Positions 10,019 to 22,874 of a DNA stretch of 64,000 bases are shown here, one piece after another. The position numbers and the translations under genes are program-made. The stretch spans positions 3,658,001 through 3,722,000 of the forward strand of contig NZ_CP117768.1 in the NCBI RefSeq assembly GCF_028623165.1. The letters run 5' to 3'. Below the pieces are notes generated by a model, which saw nothing but the letters and a program-made list of their open reading frames with translations, was not told where the DNA came from and made no database searches. The first letter of the stretch is position 1. Each line of letters opens with the position of its first letter. Source of the stretch: Nostoc sp. UHCC 0926 (GTDB taxonomy: Bacteria; Cyanobacteriota; Cyanobacteriia; Cyanobacteriales; Nostocaceae).

Positions 10019-11283
10019 CAGTTCTCACCTGTACCAGTACGGGACAATCGATTACTCTGCTGGGTGAACCAATAGCTAATAGTGGTGAAGGTAAAGTTTT
10101 GCGAACTAATCGCAATGGTTACTTAGCGAAAATTTACCACTCGCCAACTCCTGAGCATGTGCAAAAGTTGGCGGTGATGATAACGCACCAACCCAAAGAG
10201 CCAAATTCTCATCTCAATCATATTTCTTTTGCTTGGCCTAAGTCGGTACTGAAAGATGCTCAGGCTAATTGTGTGGGCTTTTTGATGCCGGAAATTAAGG
10301 AAGCAAAACAACTTATTGATGTATACAATCCCAAGCAAAGAAAGGCTTTGAAACTTGACGTTGATTGGCGTTTTTTCCATACAACAGCGTTGAATATCGC
10401 CTCAATTATTGAAGCAATTCACATTTCTGGCTATGTTGTGGGTGACATCAAGCCGCAAAATATTCTTGTAAATGATCGCGCTTTACCTTCAATCATTGAT
10501 ACTGATTCTTTTCAGGTTCGGAATCCGAAAAATAATAAGGTTTATCGTTGTCTAGTTGGTTCAGAGGGCTTTACACCACCGGAACTGATTGATAAAGATT
10601 TTGATAGCATTGATCAAACGGAAGTACACGATCGCTTCCGGTTAGCAGTGATTATCTATCAGTTGTTGTTTGGTGGTGAAAGTCCTTTTGCGGGAAAGTG
10701 GACAGGTACGGGGGAAACTCCAAAAATTAATGAACTTATCCGTCAGGGTTTATGGCTGTATGCACCAAACCGTTTGATTCAACCTGTAGACAGGACAATT
10801 ACTCTTGAGATTGTTCACCCAGAGGTTCAGCGATGTTTTCTCAGATGTTTTAATGATGGTTATAAAAATTCTAACTTGCGCCCAACTGCTAGGGATTGGG
10901 TAAAGGCGCTCAGACTTGCTGTTAATGAGTTAACTATCTGTGGAAAGGTAGACAGCCACTACTACAGCCGAACTTATGGTAAGTGTTATTGGTGCGATCG
11001 TTCTACAAAACTTGGTATTGATATATTTCCTGGTATTGTTAAAGCAACACCATCTGCTGTTATAGAATCAACACCACAACCATCAGTTATTAACAATGAC
11101 GTAATAGGAAAGCTACTGCAAACCCTCACTGGTCATTCTAAATATGTTAGTTCTGTAGCATTCAGCCCCGATGGTCAAACCCTTGCTAGCGGGAGTGGGG
11201 ACGAGACTATTAAGATATGGAATGTCAGTACAGGAAGGCTATCCAGAGCTTCTCAGGTCATTCTAAATATGTTAGTTCTGTAG
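10015..11283 (+). CDS. TerY-P-type protein kinase with zinc ribbon and truncated WD40 tail
   Basis: Residues 1-300 form a kinase-like domain: a glycine-rich loop around 17-31, K39, the catalytic GDIKPQN with D145, and DTDS at 162-165 in place of DFG. A C-terminal ribbon follows (C309, H315, C324, C327). Residues 367-408 are one complete WD40 repeat ([20 protein letters not shown]...). Just after it the frame is lost: CTATCCAGAGC at about 11239 lacks one base compared with the expected CTACTCCAGAGC, giving a premature stop at 11283. The kinase itself appears intact; only the WD40 tail is broken. Confidence 0.85.
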   Translation: MTVLTCTSTGQSITLLGEPIANSGEGKVLRTNRNGYLAKIYHSPTPEHVQKLAVMITHQPKEPNSHLNHISFAWPKSVLKDAQANCVGFLMPEIKEAKQLIDVYNPKQRKALKLDVDWRFFHTTALNIASIIEAIHISGYVVGDIKPQNILVNDRALPSIIDTDSFQVRNPKNNKVYRCLVGSEGFTPPELIDKDFDSIDQTEVHDRFRLAVIIYQLLFGGESPFAGKWTGTGETPKINELIRQGLWLYAPNRLIQPVDRTITLEIVHPEVQRCFLRCFNDGYKNSNLRPTARDWVKALRLAVNELTICGKVDSHYYSRTYGKCYWCDRSTKLGIDIFPGIVKATPSAVIESTPQPSVINNDVIGKLLQTLTGHSKYVSSVAFSPDGQTLASGSGDETIKIWNVSTGRLSRASQVILNMLVL

Positions 11284-11387
11284 CATTCAGCCCCGATGAT
11301 CAAACCCTGGCTAGTGGAAGTCAGGACGAAACGATCAAACTGTGGAATGTCACTACAGGAAAGTTACTGCAACTGGGATGCTTTTGA
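11252..11387 (+). pseudogene. out-of-frame second WD40 repeat
   Basis: In the +1 frame relative to the kinase gene, this segment reads [20 protein letters not shown], then [22 protein letters not shown], a second WD40 repeat nearly identical to the first. It ends at a TGA after LGCF. It has no start codon and is readable only if a frameshift near 11240 is corrected. It is best seen as the decayed tail of the upstream kinase, which probably once carried a full propeller. Confidence 0.7.
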
Positions 11388-11571
11388 TGAATGTATCACC
11401 GATTTAACATGGTGTCCGGCTGAGAGATACATAATATTGTATGACCATGCTGATATCTTTGCTCAAGCTGAACCGACACAGTACCAAATAGTATTGGATA
11501 TTTTAAATTCAGCCAAAGAATACTGGAAAGCTAATAATATTACTCTGAAGTTTTTAACTATAAACAAATAG
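11365..11571 (+). pseudogene. C-terminal fragment of a barstar-family protein
   Basis: The frame reads [18 protein letters not shown] and continues to ADIFAQAEPTQYQIVLDILN and KEYWKANNITLKFLTINK before the stop at 11571. The NWDAF-x-CL-x-DL-x-W pattern is typical of barstar-like RNase inhibitors. The N-terminal third is absent: the sequence joins directly to WD40 DNA at about 11365. An in-frame ATG at 11296 lies within WD40 DNA and would give a chimeric product. This is most likely a deletion junction joining two unrelated genes. Confidence 0.55.
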
Positions 11572-11591
11572 GTTAATTTAGCCTTGAGACA

Positions 11592-11887
11592 AATTAAGAT
11601 AGAGTCCAATCTTCTAAACGCAAATTAGGAACTTTCTCAAAATACTTGCGGTTGCGGGTTACTAAAATCCCATTCACCGACAACATACAGCAGATTGCAA
11701 CTTGGTGAGGTACAGATGATCTGAAGGGCACAGCAGTGCTGTGCCCCTACGTGTGTACTTCATTTACCTGAAAAACGCTGTAATTGCCGCAATGCGTAAA
11801 TCTTGTGTACCAATGCGGATTCTTTGACGAATCAAGTCTTCGTAACAATTAATAGCATACTCGTCAAATCCTAGCGCTCGCACAAAA
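11592..11887 (-). pseudogene. broken duplicate of PIN toxin 3' end
   Basis: On the minus strand, this region repeats the 3' part of the intact PIN gene at 11888-12325. The pieces at 11596-11683 and 11777-11825 match 11885-12025 with scattered substitutions. The homology is interrupted by about 95 bp of unrelated sequence at 11686-11780. There is no start, and the frame is disrupted, so this copy is dead. The two copies lie head to tail, indicating tandem duplication followed by insertion. Confidence 0.75.
11686..11781. mobile_element. short non-autonomous element in the PIN pseudogene
   Basis: This roughly 95-bp insert begins TACAGC and ends GCTGTA. Its two ends match imperfectly as inverted repeats (about 18 of 28 positions, including TGA-x-GTACA). 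It has a central perfect hairpin GGGCACAGCA-G-TGCTGTGCCC at 11738-11758. The intact PIN copy shows the uninterrupted sequence CTGACAGCGTAATTGCC, so insertion is evident. TA at both edges fits a Tc1/IS630-type MITE; no transposase is nearby. Confidence 0.6.
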
Positions 11888-12325
11888 TTAAGATATAGTC
11901 CAATCTTCTAAACCCAAATTAGGAACTCTTTCAAAATCTTTCCGGTTGCGAGTAACTAAAATCCCATTCACTGACAGCGTAATTGCCGCAATGCGTAAAT
12001 CTTGAGTGCCAACGCGAATTTTCTGCTTAACTAATTCAGCATAAACATTACAAGCTTTAGTATCAAATTCAAGTAATTTGATATTTTTGAAATATTCTAT
12101 TTCATCCCATAATCCCTTGTATCCCCATATTAATTTGTCATACTTAGACGGTTGATTGTTATATTTATTGATAACATTCAGCCATCCTTTAACTTTCTCC
12201 TCGAATGTAATCACTGTTATGGCTAAATTTTCAGTATTCTGCTGACTTATGCGTTGCGTGACTAGTGGATGACTATTTTGAAATAACGAAAGATGGTCTG
12301 TATCTAATATCCACATAATACTCAC
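11888..12325 (-). CDS. PIN-domain toxin (VapC-like)
   Basis: This 145-aa protein is a likely ribonuclease toxin. PIN acidic residues are visible in MWILDTDHLSLF, ITVITFEE, GTQDLRIAAITL and TRNRKDFERVPNL. The start may be the GTG at 12325, which overlaps the upstream antitoxin stop by 4 bp (GTGA), or the ATG at 12316. The partner immediately upstream is a HicB-like or YcfA-type small protein, a toxin-antitoxin arrangement. A second, broken copy of the 3' end follows. Confidence 0.85.
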   Translation of the reverse strand: MSIMWILDTDHLSLFQNSHPLVTQRISQQNTENLAITVITFEEKVKGWLNVINKYNNQPSKYDKLIWGYKGLWDEIEYFKNIKLLEFDTKACNVYAELVKQKIRVGTQDLRIAAITLSVNGILVTRNRKDFERVPNLGLEDWTIS

Positions 12326-12663
12326 TTTGTCTCATTCTGCAAGCCCATTTGACTCCGTTCAGCTTCTATGTATTCCAGCACCTCAGCAAAAAGAGGGTTA
12401 TCTTTGTGCATTCCCGCAAATTTCATCCAAGGATGTTCGGTTTGGGGAGGTTCAATTTCCAAAGTTACTATTTCTAGTTTTCGTTCTTGTAAAATTTGAA
12501 TTAGTTTCTTTAGTGCTTCTTCTTTAGTCACACCAAAGCCTTTAAAGTCTGACAAGCCTACCACTGTCGCACTAACTCCGCCATCTTGTTGATTTTCAAT
12601 TAGCACATCATAAGTTAACTTGGGTGCAGTATTGTTAGGATAAGTTTTTACAGTTAAATTCAT
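12322..12663 (-). CDS. putative antitoxin, HicB-like fold
   Basis: This 113-aa protein reads VKTYPNNTAPKLTYDVLIENQQDGGVSATVVGLSDFKGFG, then TKEEALKKLIQILQER. That pattern (beta strands containing a GL-x-D/C-x(3)-G-x-T motif, then a helix) resembles HicB-type antitoxins that cover the partner toxin. The C-terminal part, EHPWMKFAGMHKDNPLFAEVLEYIEAER, resembles antitoxin tails seen before PIN toxins in cyanobacteria. It overlaps the PIN gene by 4 bp. The role is inferred from position and fold. Confidence 0.7.
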   Translation of the reverse strand: MNLTVKTYPNNTAPKLTYDVLIENQQDGGVSATVVGLSDFKGFGVTKEEALKKLIQILQERKLEIVTLEIEPPQTEHPWMKFAGMHKDNPLFAEVLEYIEAERSQMGLQNETK

Positions 12664-12873
12664 AATATTTTTAACCTTGAAGTTTTATATTGATTATAAC
12701 TGCTGACCTACTGACTGCTAACTTTAGTTTGTAGTGTTAGCGTAGCGTCTTATAGAGAGGCTGAAGCTCTCAAATTAGCACGCTTTGTGCTGACTAGAAA
12801 CCTTTAATTATTTATACTAGGTTTATTCCTCTACGGTTTGATTTTTATCATATTGTCTTTTGCGATCGCTCCA

Positions 12874-13599
12874 ATGATTTACAACCAATCAGAGTTTAAT
12901 TTACGCTGTGAATGGGGGCCACAAGGAGTTGCTCAACTCGCTCCTATCAGTGATGTAATTGTGATAGTTGACGTTCTCTCTTTTTCGACCTGCGTGGAAA
13001 TTGCCACCAACAATGGTGCGATAATTTTTCCCTACGCCATAAGAGATGAATCTGTCATAAATTATGCCAAGTCAGTGCGAGCAGAGTTAGCAAGTCATAG
13101 ACAACGTTGGACTACAACAGGATATTCTCTCTCGCCAAAATCGGTGGCTCAGATTCCTGCTGGAACTAGACTAGTTTTACTCTCACCGAATGGTTCTTTT
13201 CTGACTTTACATACTGGGAATACACCAATTTTGGCTGGCTGCTTGCGAAATTGCCAAGCTGTAGCACAGTTTGCTCAAAAGTATGGTGATAAAATCGCTG
13301 TGATTCCTGCTGGTGAGAGGTGGAAAGAAGATGGTAGCCTACGTCCTGCTTTTGAGGATTTGATTGGTGCTGGAGCAATTTTCAGTTACTTAGATGGCAG
13401 TTTATCACCAGAAGCTGAAGTGGGTGTGGCAACATTTCAAGCTTTCCAACAGGATTTACTGGGGTACTTGAAAAAATGCAGTTCTGGTAAAGAGTTGATT
13501 GAAAAAGGTTTTGAGTCGGATGTTGAACTGTCCGCCGCCTACAACGTTAGTAATTGCGTGCCTTTGTTTACTGATAATGCTTATGTAAATTCCAGGTAA
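12874..13599 (+). CDS. ComB-like 2-phosphosulfolactate phosphatase family protein
   Basis: This 241-aa protein matches the ComB family, whose characterised members hydrolyse 2-phosphosulfolactate in coenzyme M synthesis. Cyanobacteria do not make coenzyme M, so the substrate here is unknown. Recognisable blocks are VIVIVDVLSFSTCVEIA, LLSPNGSFLT, AGCLRNCQAVAQFA, VIPAGERW, SLRPAFEDLIGAGAI and ELSAAYNVSNCVPLF. The ATG at 12874 is preferred to a TTG 36 bp upstream because the family begins near this point. Confidence 0.8.
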   Translation: MIYNQSEFNLRCEWGPQGVAQLAPISDVIVIVDVLSFSTCVEIATNNGAIIFPYAIRDESVINYAKSVRAELASHRQRWTTTGYSLSPKSVAQIPAGTRLVLLSPNGSFLTLHTGNTPILAGCLRNCQAVAQFAQKYGDKIAVIPAGERWKEDGSLRPAFEDLIGAGAIFSYLDGSLSPEAEVGVATFQAFQQDLLGYLKKCSSGKELIEKGFESDVELSAAYNVSNCVPLFTDNAYVNSR

Positions 13600-13608
13600 C
13601 AGAATTAA

Positions 13609-14139
13609 TCAAAGGTCACATTGATTAGTTTGGCAATATTTGGCATTATTTATCAACTCTTGCAAATTTCTCAAAGGAATTATCTGAAATGATGACCCAC
13701 CCTGCACTTCAGCAGTGATGTAAGCAAACTTTTGCCCGCGATAAAACTGGTCACGACCAACTTTGGTGACATACCGAGATTTTTGGAAGTCATTGGCAAT
13801 ATTGGAATTATAAATATTTTGTAACAATTTCAATGCTTTGGCATTTTTTGTGGTGAATTTGAGGCGATCGTCACCACTAACGGTTATTCCTTCTTTGGTC
13901 ACTGTCCCATTTTGTTCTGTGACATCAGCATAAAAGTATAATTTTCCCTTTGTACCCTCGTAGCCGTGGGCTTCGCTGTTGTATCTCAGAGTTGGTAGTT
14001 GTGATCGAGTTTTTGCCCATTTAACAACGGTGCTAATATTTTGTTCTGGAAGCGCATTTGCAGGAGTGACAGCTAAAATAACTGCGATCGCAGACAGAGT
14101 AACATTGAATAAATAGTTAAATTTAAAACTTTTGTGCAT
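13609..14139 (-). CDS. secreted hypothetical protein
   Basis: This 176-aa protein has a signal peptide: positively charged MHKSFKFNYLF, a hydrophobic core, and a probable cleavage after PANA. The mature part, about 145 residues, has alternating strands (KGKLYFYADVTEQ, EGITVSGDDRLKFT) and two cysteines close to the C-terminus (AKYCQTNQC). No family was recognised. It is convergent with the ComB-like gene, 10 bp away. Confidence 0.65.
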   Translation of the reverse strand: MHKSFKFNYLFNVTLSAIAVILAVTPANALPEQNISTVVKWAKTRSQLPTLRYNSEAHGYEGTKGKLYFYADVTEQNGTVTKEGITVSGDDRLKFTTKNAKALKLLQNIYNSNIANDFQKSRYVTKVGRDQFYRGQKFAYITAEVQGGSSFQIIPLRNLQELINNAKYCQTNQCDL

Positions 14140-17995
<3,856 letters not shown>

Positions 17996-18382
17996 GGAAT
18001 AGGGATTGGGGATTGGTGACTGGGGACTGAGGAGTTAATTTTCTTCTCAATGCCCAATACCCAATACCCAATATCCCTTCGTAACCTTTCGTAATATTGC
18101 TCTCAGATTACAGCTAAAATAGGAAATTCTGAAAAGCAATATTACAAAGTGTTAAGAGCAGTCATAAATGCTCAACAGAATGCCGGAAAATGTTTTGCGG
18201 AAGGTAACTGAGTTTAAAAGCTTGTGTACTTGTGTTGACTCAAGAAAATTCCTAATTCATTAGCTATAGCAGTTATTAAACTGTTGTATCTAAAAGAACT
18301 AGAAAATAAACTCAGTGAACCAAATTAAAGTCGTACCAGTTTAATCAAATCCTGGTTTCATTCGTATTGGAGGAATCCATTA

Positions 18383-18868
18383 ATGAGTATCGTCACGAAA
18401 GCTATCGTGAATGCTGACGCAGAAGCTCGCTATCTCAGCCCTGGTGAATTGGATCGGATCAAATCCTTTGTTGCCAGTGGTGAACGCCGTGTGCGGATTG
18501 CTCAAGTTTTGACAGAAAATCGTGAACGGCTGGTTAAGCAAGCTGGCGATCAACTGTTCCAAAAGCGTCCTGACGTTGTGTCTCCTGGTGGGAACGCTTA
18601 CGGTCAAGAATTGACTGCTACTTGTCTACGTGACCTAGATTACTACCTCCGCCTCGTTACCTACGGTATCGTTGCTGGTGATGTTACCCCGATTGAAGAA
18701 ATTGGTGTTATCGGTGCCCGTGAACTGTACAAGTCCTTGGGAACTCCTATTGATGGTGTTGCTGAAGGTATCCGTGGGCTGAAGAATGTAGCTGGTACAT
18801 TGCTGTCTGGTGATGACGCTGCTGAAGCTGGTAGCTACTTCGACTACTTAGTTGGCGCCCTGCTATAG
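18383..18868 (+). CDS. apcA: allophycocyanin alpha subunit
   Basis: This is the core phycobiliprotein alpha chain (161 aa, family length). C81 in [14 protein letters not shown] binds phycocyanobilin, and [24 protein letters not shown] is the conserved start. A strong Shine-Dalgarno TTGGAGGAATCC precedes the ATG. The 387-bp gap after apcE probably carries its own promoter, consistent with the high expression these genes need. Confidence 0.98.
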   Translation: MSIVTKAIVNADAEARYLSPGELDRIKSFVASGERRVRIAQVLTENRERLVKQAGDQLFQKRPDVVSPGGNAYGQELTATCLRDLDYYLRLVTYGIVAGDVTPIEEIGVIGARELYKSLGTPIDGVAEGIRGLKNVAGTLLSGDDAAEAGSYFDYLVGALL

Positions 18869-18933
18869 GGTGATGCTGTTTCCCTGCCGAAACAGAAGTA
18901 TTGCAATACGGTTGGAAATAAGGAATTAACAAC

Positions 18934-19422
18934 ATGGCTCAAGACGCAATTACCGCTGTCATTAACTCCGCAGACGTTCAAGGTAAATACCTAGACTCTT
19001 CTGCTTTAGAGAAGCTAAAAGGCTATTTCTCTACTGGCGAACTGCGGGTACGTGCTGCTAGCACCATCAGCGCCAACGCTGCTGCGATCGTCAAAGAAGC
19101 TGTAGCAAAATCTTTGCTATACTCTGACATCACTCGTCCCGGTGGCAACATGTACACTACCCGCCGCTATGCTGCTTGCATCCGTGATTTGGATTACTAC
19201 CTCCGCTATGCCACCTACGCTATGTTAGCTGGCGATCCTTCCATTTTGGATGAGCGTGTATTAAATGGCTTGAAGGAAACCTACAACTCTTTAGGAGTTC
19301 CCGTTGGTGCTACCGTGCAAGCTATCCAAGCAATCAAGGAAGTAACCGCTAGCTTGGTTGGTTCTGATGCTGGTAAGGAAATGGGTGTTTACTTAGACTA
19401 TATCTCTTCTGGCTTAAGCTAA
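18934..19422 (+). CDS. apcB: allophycocyanin beta subunit
   Basis: This is the beta chain of the allophycocyanin core (162 aa). C82 in [13 protein letters not shown] binds the bilin, and N72 in [13 protein letters not shown] is the asparagine that is methylated in the family. It lies 65 bp after apcA with the RBS-like AAGGAATT upstream, so the two are surely cotranscribed. Confidence 0.98.
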   Translation: MAQDAITAVINSADVQGKYLDSSALEKLKGYFSTGELRVRAASTISANAAAIVKEAVAKSLLYSDITRPGGNMYTTRRYAACIRDLDYYLRYATYAMLAGDPSILDERVLNGLKETYNSLGVPVGATVQAIQAIKEVTASLVGSDAGKEMGVYLDYISSGLS

Positions 19423-19644
19423 GAACTAGTTTGCGCTTAAGAATTTAGGTGCGGCTTTATTAAGGTCTGGAAATCAACTGTGAGTGCTAGAACGTTATAT
19501 TGCTTATCTTGGTAAATTATCAGTGATGAGTGTGGGTGGTCTAGTATTGATGTTTGATTTCCAGCCTTTGAATATTAAAAGATTTGCACTCAAGATTTTG
19601 AGATAAAAAAAGTTTTCACAAAGTATACAGGAGATTTTCAAAAT

Positions 19645-19851
19645 ATGTCCCGTTTGTTTAAAATTACTGCTCTAGTTCCTAGCCAAACCCGAATTCGTAC
19701 CCAACGCGAACTGCAAAATACTTACTTTACCAAGCTAGTTCCTTATGAGAACTGGTTCCGCGAACAGCAACGCATCCAAAAAGCAGGCGGCAAAATAATC
19801 AAGGTGGAACTGGCAACTGGTAAGCAAGGTGCTAATACTGGCTTGTCGTAA
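19645..19851 (+). CDS. apcC: phycobilisome small core linker
   Basis: This is the small linker (CpcD-domain type) that caps allophycocyanin trimers (68 aa). MSRLFKITALVPSQTRIRTQ and the following TYFTKLVPYENWFREQQRI match the family. AGGAG stands just before the start. It is last in the apc cluster, 222 bp after apcB, and an intrinsic terminator follows about 35 bp later. Confidence 0.97.
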   Translation: MSRLFKITALVPSQTRIRTQRELQNTYFTKLVPYENWFREQQRIQKAGGKIIKVELATGKQGANTGLS

Positions 19852-19886
19852 TTCTGTAAATAGAACGTTATTTTAGAGAATTAGTA

Positions 19887-19911
19887 AGAGGTCAGCAAAG
19901 ACCTCTTTTTT
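19887..19911 (+). terminator. intrinsic terminator after apcC
   Basis: AGAGGTC pairs with GACCTCT around a six-base loop and is followed by TTTTTT. It lies 36 bp after the apcC stop and is the likely end of the phycobilisome core transcripts. Confidence 0.85.
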
Positions 19912-20043
19912 GTTGAGAATTGATACTACAAAAAACCTAATAATTAAGTATTTAATAAATAACACCATGATTACTCTCAAAACTCTGTATATCTGATTTT
20001 GAGTCCTGCGTTTTGTACCTCACTTACTTGCAAACTTCTGTAA

Positions 20044-20133
20044 TACCAAGTTGCCAAAGTTAGTATTGTTATAGCATCCAAGCGCTGCTGGACTAGCTTT
20101 CAAGCAAATAATACTATCTATCACAACTTGGTA
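20044..20133. mobile_element. MITE-like inverted-repeat element
   Basis: TACCAAGTTG near 20044 is mirrored by CAACTTGGTA at 20124-20133. The matching extends inward with mismatches (GTTAGTATT against AATACTATC), giving terminal inverted repeats of roughly 25 bp around a 90-bp element edged by TA. It has no coding capacity. Just before it, at about 20010-20042, a half copy of another repeat end (GTACCTCACTTACTTGCAAAC...TGTAA) resembles the right end of the insert at 11686-11781. Confidence 0.5.
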
Positions 20134-20177
20134 TAATTGCAAAATAGGCAATTGACTCAAATAGAAACAAGGTACTC

Positions 20178-20508
20178 TTAATCAAGCTTGTTAACTTTCT
20201 TAAAGTACTTCTTCCACTCAGCATCTAAGGCAGCTTCGTACTGAGAAGCTAGTTCTTGTCCACTTCCGTACCTAACAAGATTGACTTCCTGCATACTTGA
20301 TAATTTTAGTAGATAGCTATCTTCTAAAGGACTATCAATTGATTGTATTTCTGAAAGTTAAAAGTTGAACATTTCTACAAGGCGATACCCGCGAGTATAT
20401 AGCGGAACTGGAGCGCCAGAATTCTGTTTTTCCTTACTTGTTCAGAAGTTTTATCAACCACAATTAGCGTTTCTTTACCAACCTTCAGCCCTAATCTAAG
20501 GAAGCATT
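20178..20508 (-). pseudogene. frameshifted remnant of an unknown gene
   Basis: Two protein-like pieces lie in different minus-strand frames. The upstream piece (20375-20508) reads LRLGLKVGKETLIVVDKTSE and QVRKNRILAL before a stop. The downstream piece (20178 to about 20358) includes MQEVNLVRYGSGQELASQYE and ALDAEWKKYFKKVNKLD. Their good amino-acid composition and abutting position suggest one decayed gene. No family was recognised. The last part alone could be a 38-aa ORF starting at 20294. The remaining DNA up to 20787 contains repeats only. Confidence 0.35.
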
Positions 20509-20787
20509 AGATTCAGAGAGAACTCTGAATTCTGAATTATTCTTTAAGTTACTGTATTCTATGTATAAAATAGTGCTTTTAAGTTTGTATGCAGCGATGC
20601 CTTCTCTACGAGACGCTACGCTAAGACAGGCATAGCGATCGCAATTTGTCAGAAATATTGATCGAGCGGTGTATTGAAGTTGACAACTCTAAGATTTATG
20701 GTTGTAAAGCCTACTTATAAGTTATAAGTTATGATTTATGAGTTTTATTGCTAACTCCTAATTTCTAACTTTTTACCTGTACTGATC

Positions 20788-21990
20788 GTGAATCTACGCC
20801 GCCTAATTCCAATTTTTGATAGTTCAGTCTCCAACTGGGCATTAGAAGCGCGGTTGTTGCGCTGGTTAACGTTGATTTGGCTGTTCGTCGGCTTGATCAT
20901 GCTATTTTCAGCATCCTATCCTGTCGCAGACGCCCGTCATCATGACGGGCTGTACTACTTTAAGCGTCAACTGCTTTGGGTGTTAGTTTCTTTAATCGGA
21001 TTCAATATTATTGTTAATTTCCCATTGCAGAAAATTTTGGGACTATCCCATTGGTTTTTGTTACTGTTTTTGGCGTTAATTTTCGTCACACTGATCCCAG
21101 GATTGGGAAGGAAGGCTTTTGACGCAGCGCGTTGGATAGCAATCGGGCCAATACCGATTCAACCCTCAGAATTAATTAAACCCTTTTTGGTGCTACAAAG
21201 TGCGCGGCTTTTTGGTCAGTGGGAACGAATCAGTTGGCGGGTTCGCTTGGCTTGGTTGGGTATTTTCGGTCTGGTACTTTTAGGAATTCTTGCCCAGCCT
21301 AACTTAAGTACAACAGCACTTTGCGGCATGACTATTTGGCTAATTGCTCTAGCTGCTGGGTTACCCTACAAGTACCTGGGAGGAACAGCAATTGGTGGAG
21401 TGATGCTGGCAATCCTCAGTATTAGTATTAAAGAGTATCAGCGAAAGCGGGTGATGTCATTCCTCAATCCGTGGGCGGATGCTACAGGAGATGGCTACCA
21501 GTTGGTACAAAGTCTACTAGCCGTAGGTTCTGGTAGAACTTGGGGAGCCGGATTTGGGCTTTCCCAACAAAAGCTGTTTTATTTACCAATTCAGGATACC
21601 GATTTTATTTTTGCGGTGTTTGCCGAAGAGTTTGGCTTTGTTGGCAGTATGGTGTTGTTGGCACTTTTAGCTACATTCGCCACTCTCGGATTAATTGTGG
21701 CGCTGAAGGCTAAAAATATAGTGCATCGATTGGTAGCGATCGGTGTGACGATTTTGATGGTAGGACAGTCATTGCTTCACATCGGTGTTGCTACAGGTTC
21801 TTTACCAACTACTGGCTTACCTTTGCCCATGTTTAGTTATGGTGGTAATTCCATGATTGCCAGCTTAATAGCTGCTGGGTTGCTGATTCGGGTAGCACGC
21901 GAAAGTAGTGAAGCTGAGGTAGTACCGTTGCGAAAACCCCTGTTGGAAAATGGGCGCAGACGCCGAGCTTTTCAGAAAAATAAGAATTGA
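20788..21990 (+). CDS. ftsW: FtsW/RodA/SpoVE family cell-cycle protein
   Basis: This is a polytopic membrane protein (400 aa, about ten transmembrane segments) of the SEDS family of lipid-II-dependent peptidoglycan glycosyltransferases. RWIAIGPIPIQPSELIKPFLVL, RVMSFLNPWADATGDGYQLVQS and GLPLPMFSYGGNSMIASLIAAGLL are the family signatures. It begins with GTG at 20788. FtsW rather than RodA is favoured by the GDGYQLVQSLLAVGSGRTWGAG-type sequence, but the choice is not certain. Confidence 0.88.
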   Translation: MNLRRLIPIFDSSVSNWALEARLLRWLTLIWLFVGLIMLFSASYPVADARHHDGLYYFKRQLLWVLVSLIGFNIIVNFPLQKILGLSHWFLLLFLALIFVTLIPGLGRKAFDAARWIAIGPIPIQPSELIKPFLVLQSARLFGQWERISWRVRLAWLGIFGLVLLGILAQPNLSTTALCGMTIWLIALAAGLPYKYLGGTAIGGVMLAILSISIKEYQRKRVMSFLNPWADATGDGYQLVQSLLAVGSGRTWGAGFGLSQQKLFYLPIQDTDFIFAVFAEEFGFVGSMVLLALLATFATLGLIVALKAKNIVHRLVAIGVTILMVGQSLLHIGVATGSLPTTGLPLPMFSYGGNSMIASLIAAGLLIRVARESSEAEVVPLRKPLLENGRRRRAFQKNKN

Positions 21991-22028
21991 GCTAGTACAC
22001 TCTTTGCACGATCAAAATTGAATAGATT

Positions 22029-22874
22029 ATGGAAGACCTAAAAAAAATAATAATCAGCTACTCCAGCACAGACCTCGAACAGCGCAAAAACTGGTATTCT
22101 CCAGCAGCAGAAGCCTACAACAAGGCAAGACCCCGCTATCCTCAGGATTTGATTCAGCAAGTTGTGGAAGTTGCTCAACTCTCCACAGACTCAAAAATTC
22201 TGGAAGTGGGATGTGGCCCTGGAACTGCAACAGTAGGCATCGCCCAATTGGGTTGCTCAATGATTTGCTTAGAACCAAATCTAGATTTTTTCCAGTTAGC
22301 TCAACACAATTGTCAACCGTATTCCAATGTAGAGATTTACAACACGTCCTTTGAAGAGTGGAAACTCAAGCCATTTGAATTTGATGCCGTCTTAGCAGCA
22401 ACTTCTTTTCATTGGATATCACCAGAAGTTGGATATCCAAAAGCTGCAAATGCCCTACAAGAAAATGGCTACCTGATTTTATTGTGGAACAAGGAACTTC
22501 AACCCAGCTACGAAGTGTATCAAAGTTTATCGCAAGTCTATCAACTACATACTCCATCTGTTGACCGATATGAAGACCAAGAGACTCAAGAATATATCTT
22601 GAGACAATTAGGAAATATGGTCATTGATTCGGGGAAATTCAAAGACTTGATATCAGGACAAGTTATATCACAAGTAACTTATACTGTCGATGAATATTTA
22701 ACACTTTTGAACACTTACTCGCCATACATAAAATTAGATCCACACAACAAAGAGTCTTTATTTTCGGGATTGAGGCATTGTATAGAAGATGATTTTGGAG
22801 GCAGTCTTCAACTTTCATATATCTCTGCTTTTCACATCGCCCAAAAAGTTACCTCTGAGGGAAGGGAGTCTTAA
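22029..22874 (+). CDS. class I SAM-dependent methyltransferase
   Basis: This 281-aa enzyme has a class I methyltransferase fold: ILEVGCGPGTATVGIAQLG is motif I near residue 60, MICLEPN is the acidic strand-2 motif, and FDAVLAATSFHWISPE is the post-motif region of the UbiE/Methyltransf_11-like group. The substrate cannot be deduced. Its 3' end overlaps by 26 bp the tail of the convergent gene at 22849. Confidence 0.8.
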   Translation: MEDLKKIIISYSSTDLEQRKNWYSPAAEAYNKARPRYPQDLIQQVVEVAQLSTDSKILEVGCGPGTATVGIAQLGCSMICLEPNLDFFQLAQHNCQPYSNVEIYNTSFEEWKLKPFEFDAVLAATSFHWISPEVGYPKAANALQENGYLILLWNKELQPSYEVYQSLSQVYQLHTPSVDRYEDQETQEYILRQLGNMVIDSGKFKDLISGQVISQVTYTVDEYLTLLNTYSPYIKLDPHNKESLFSGLRHCIEDDFGGSLQLSYISAFHIAQKVTSEGRES

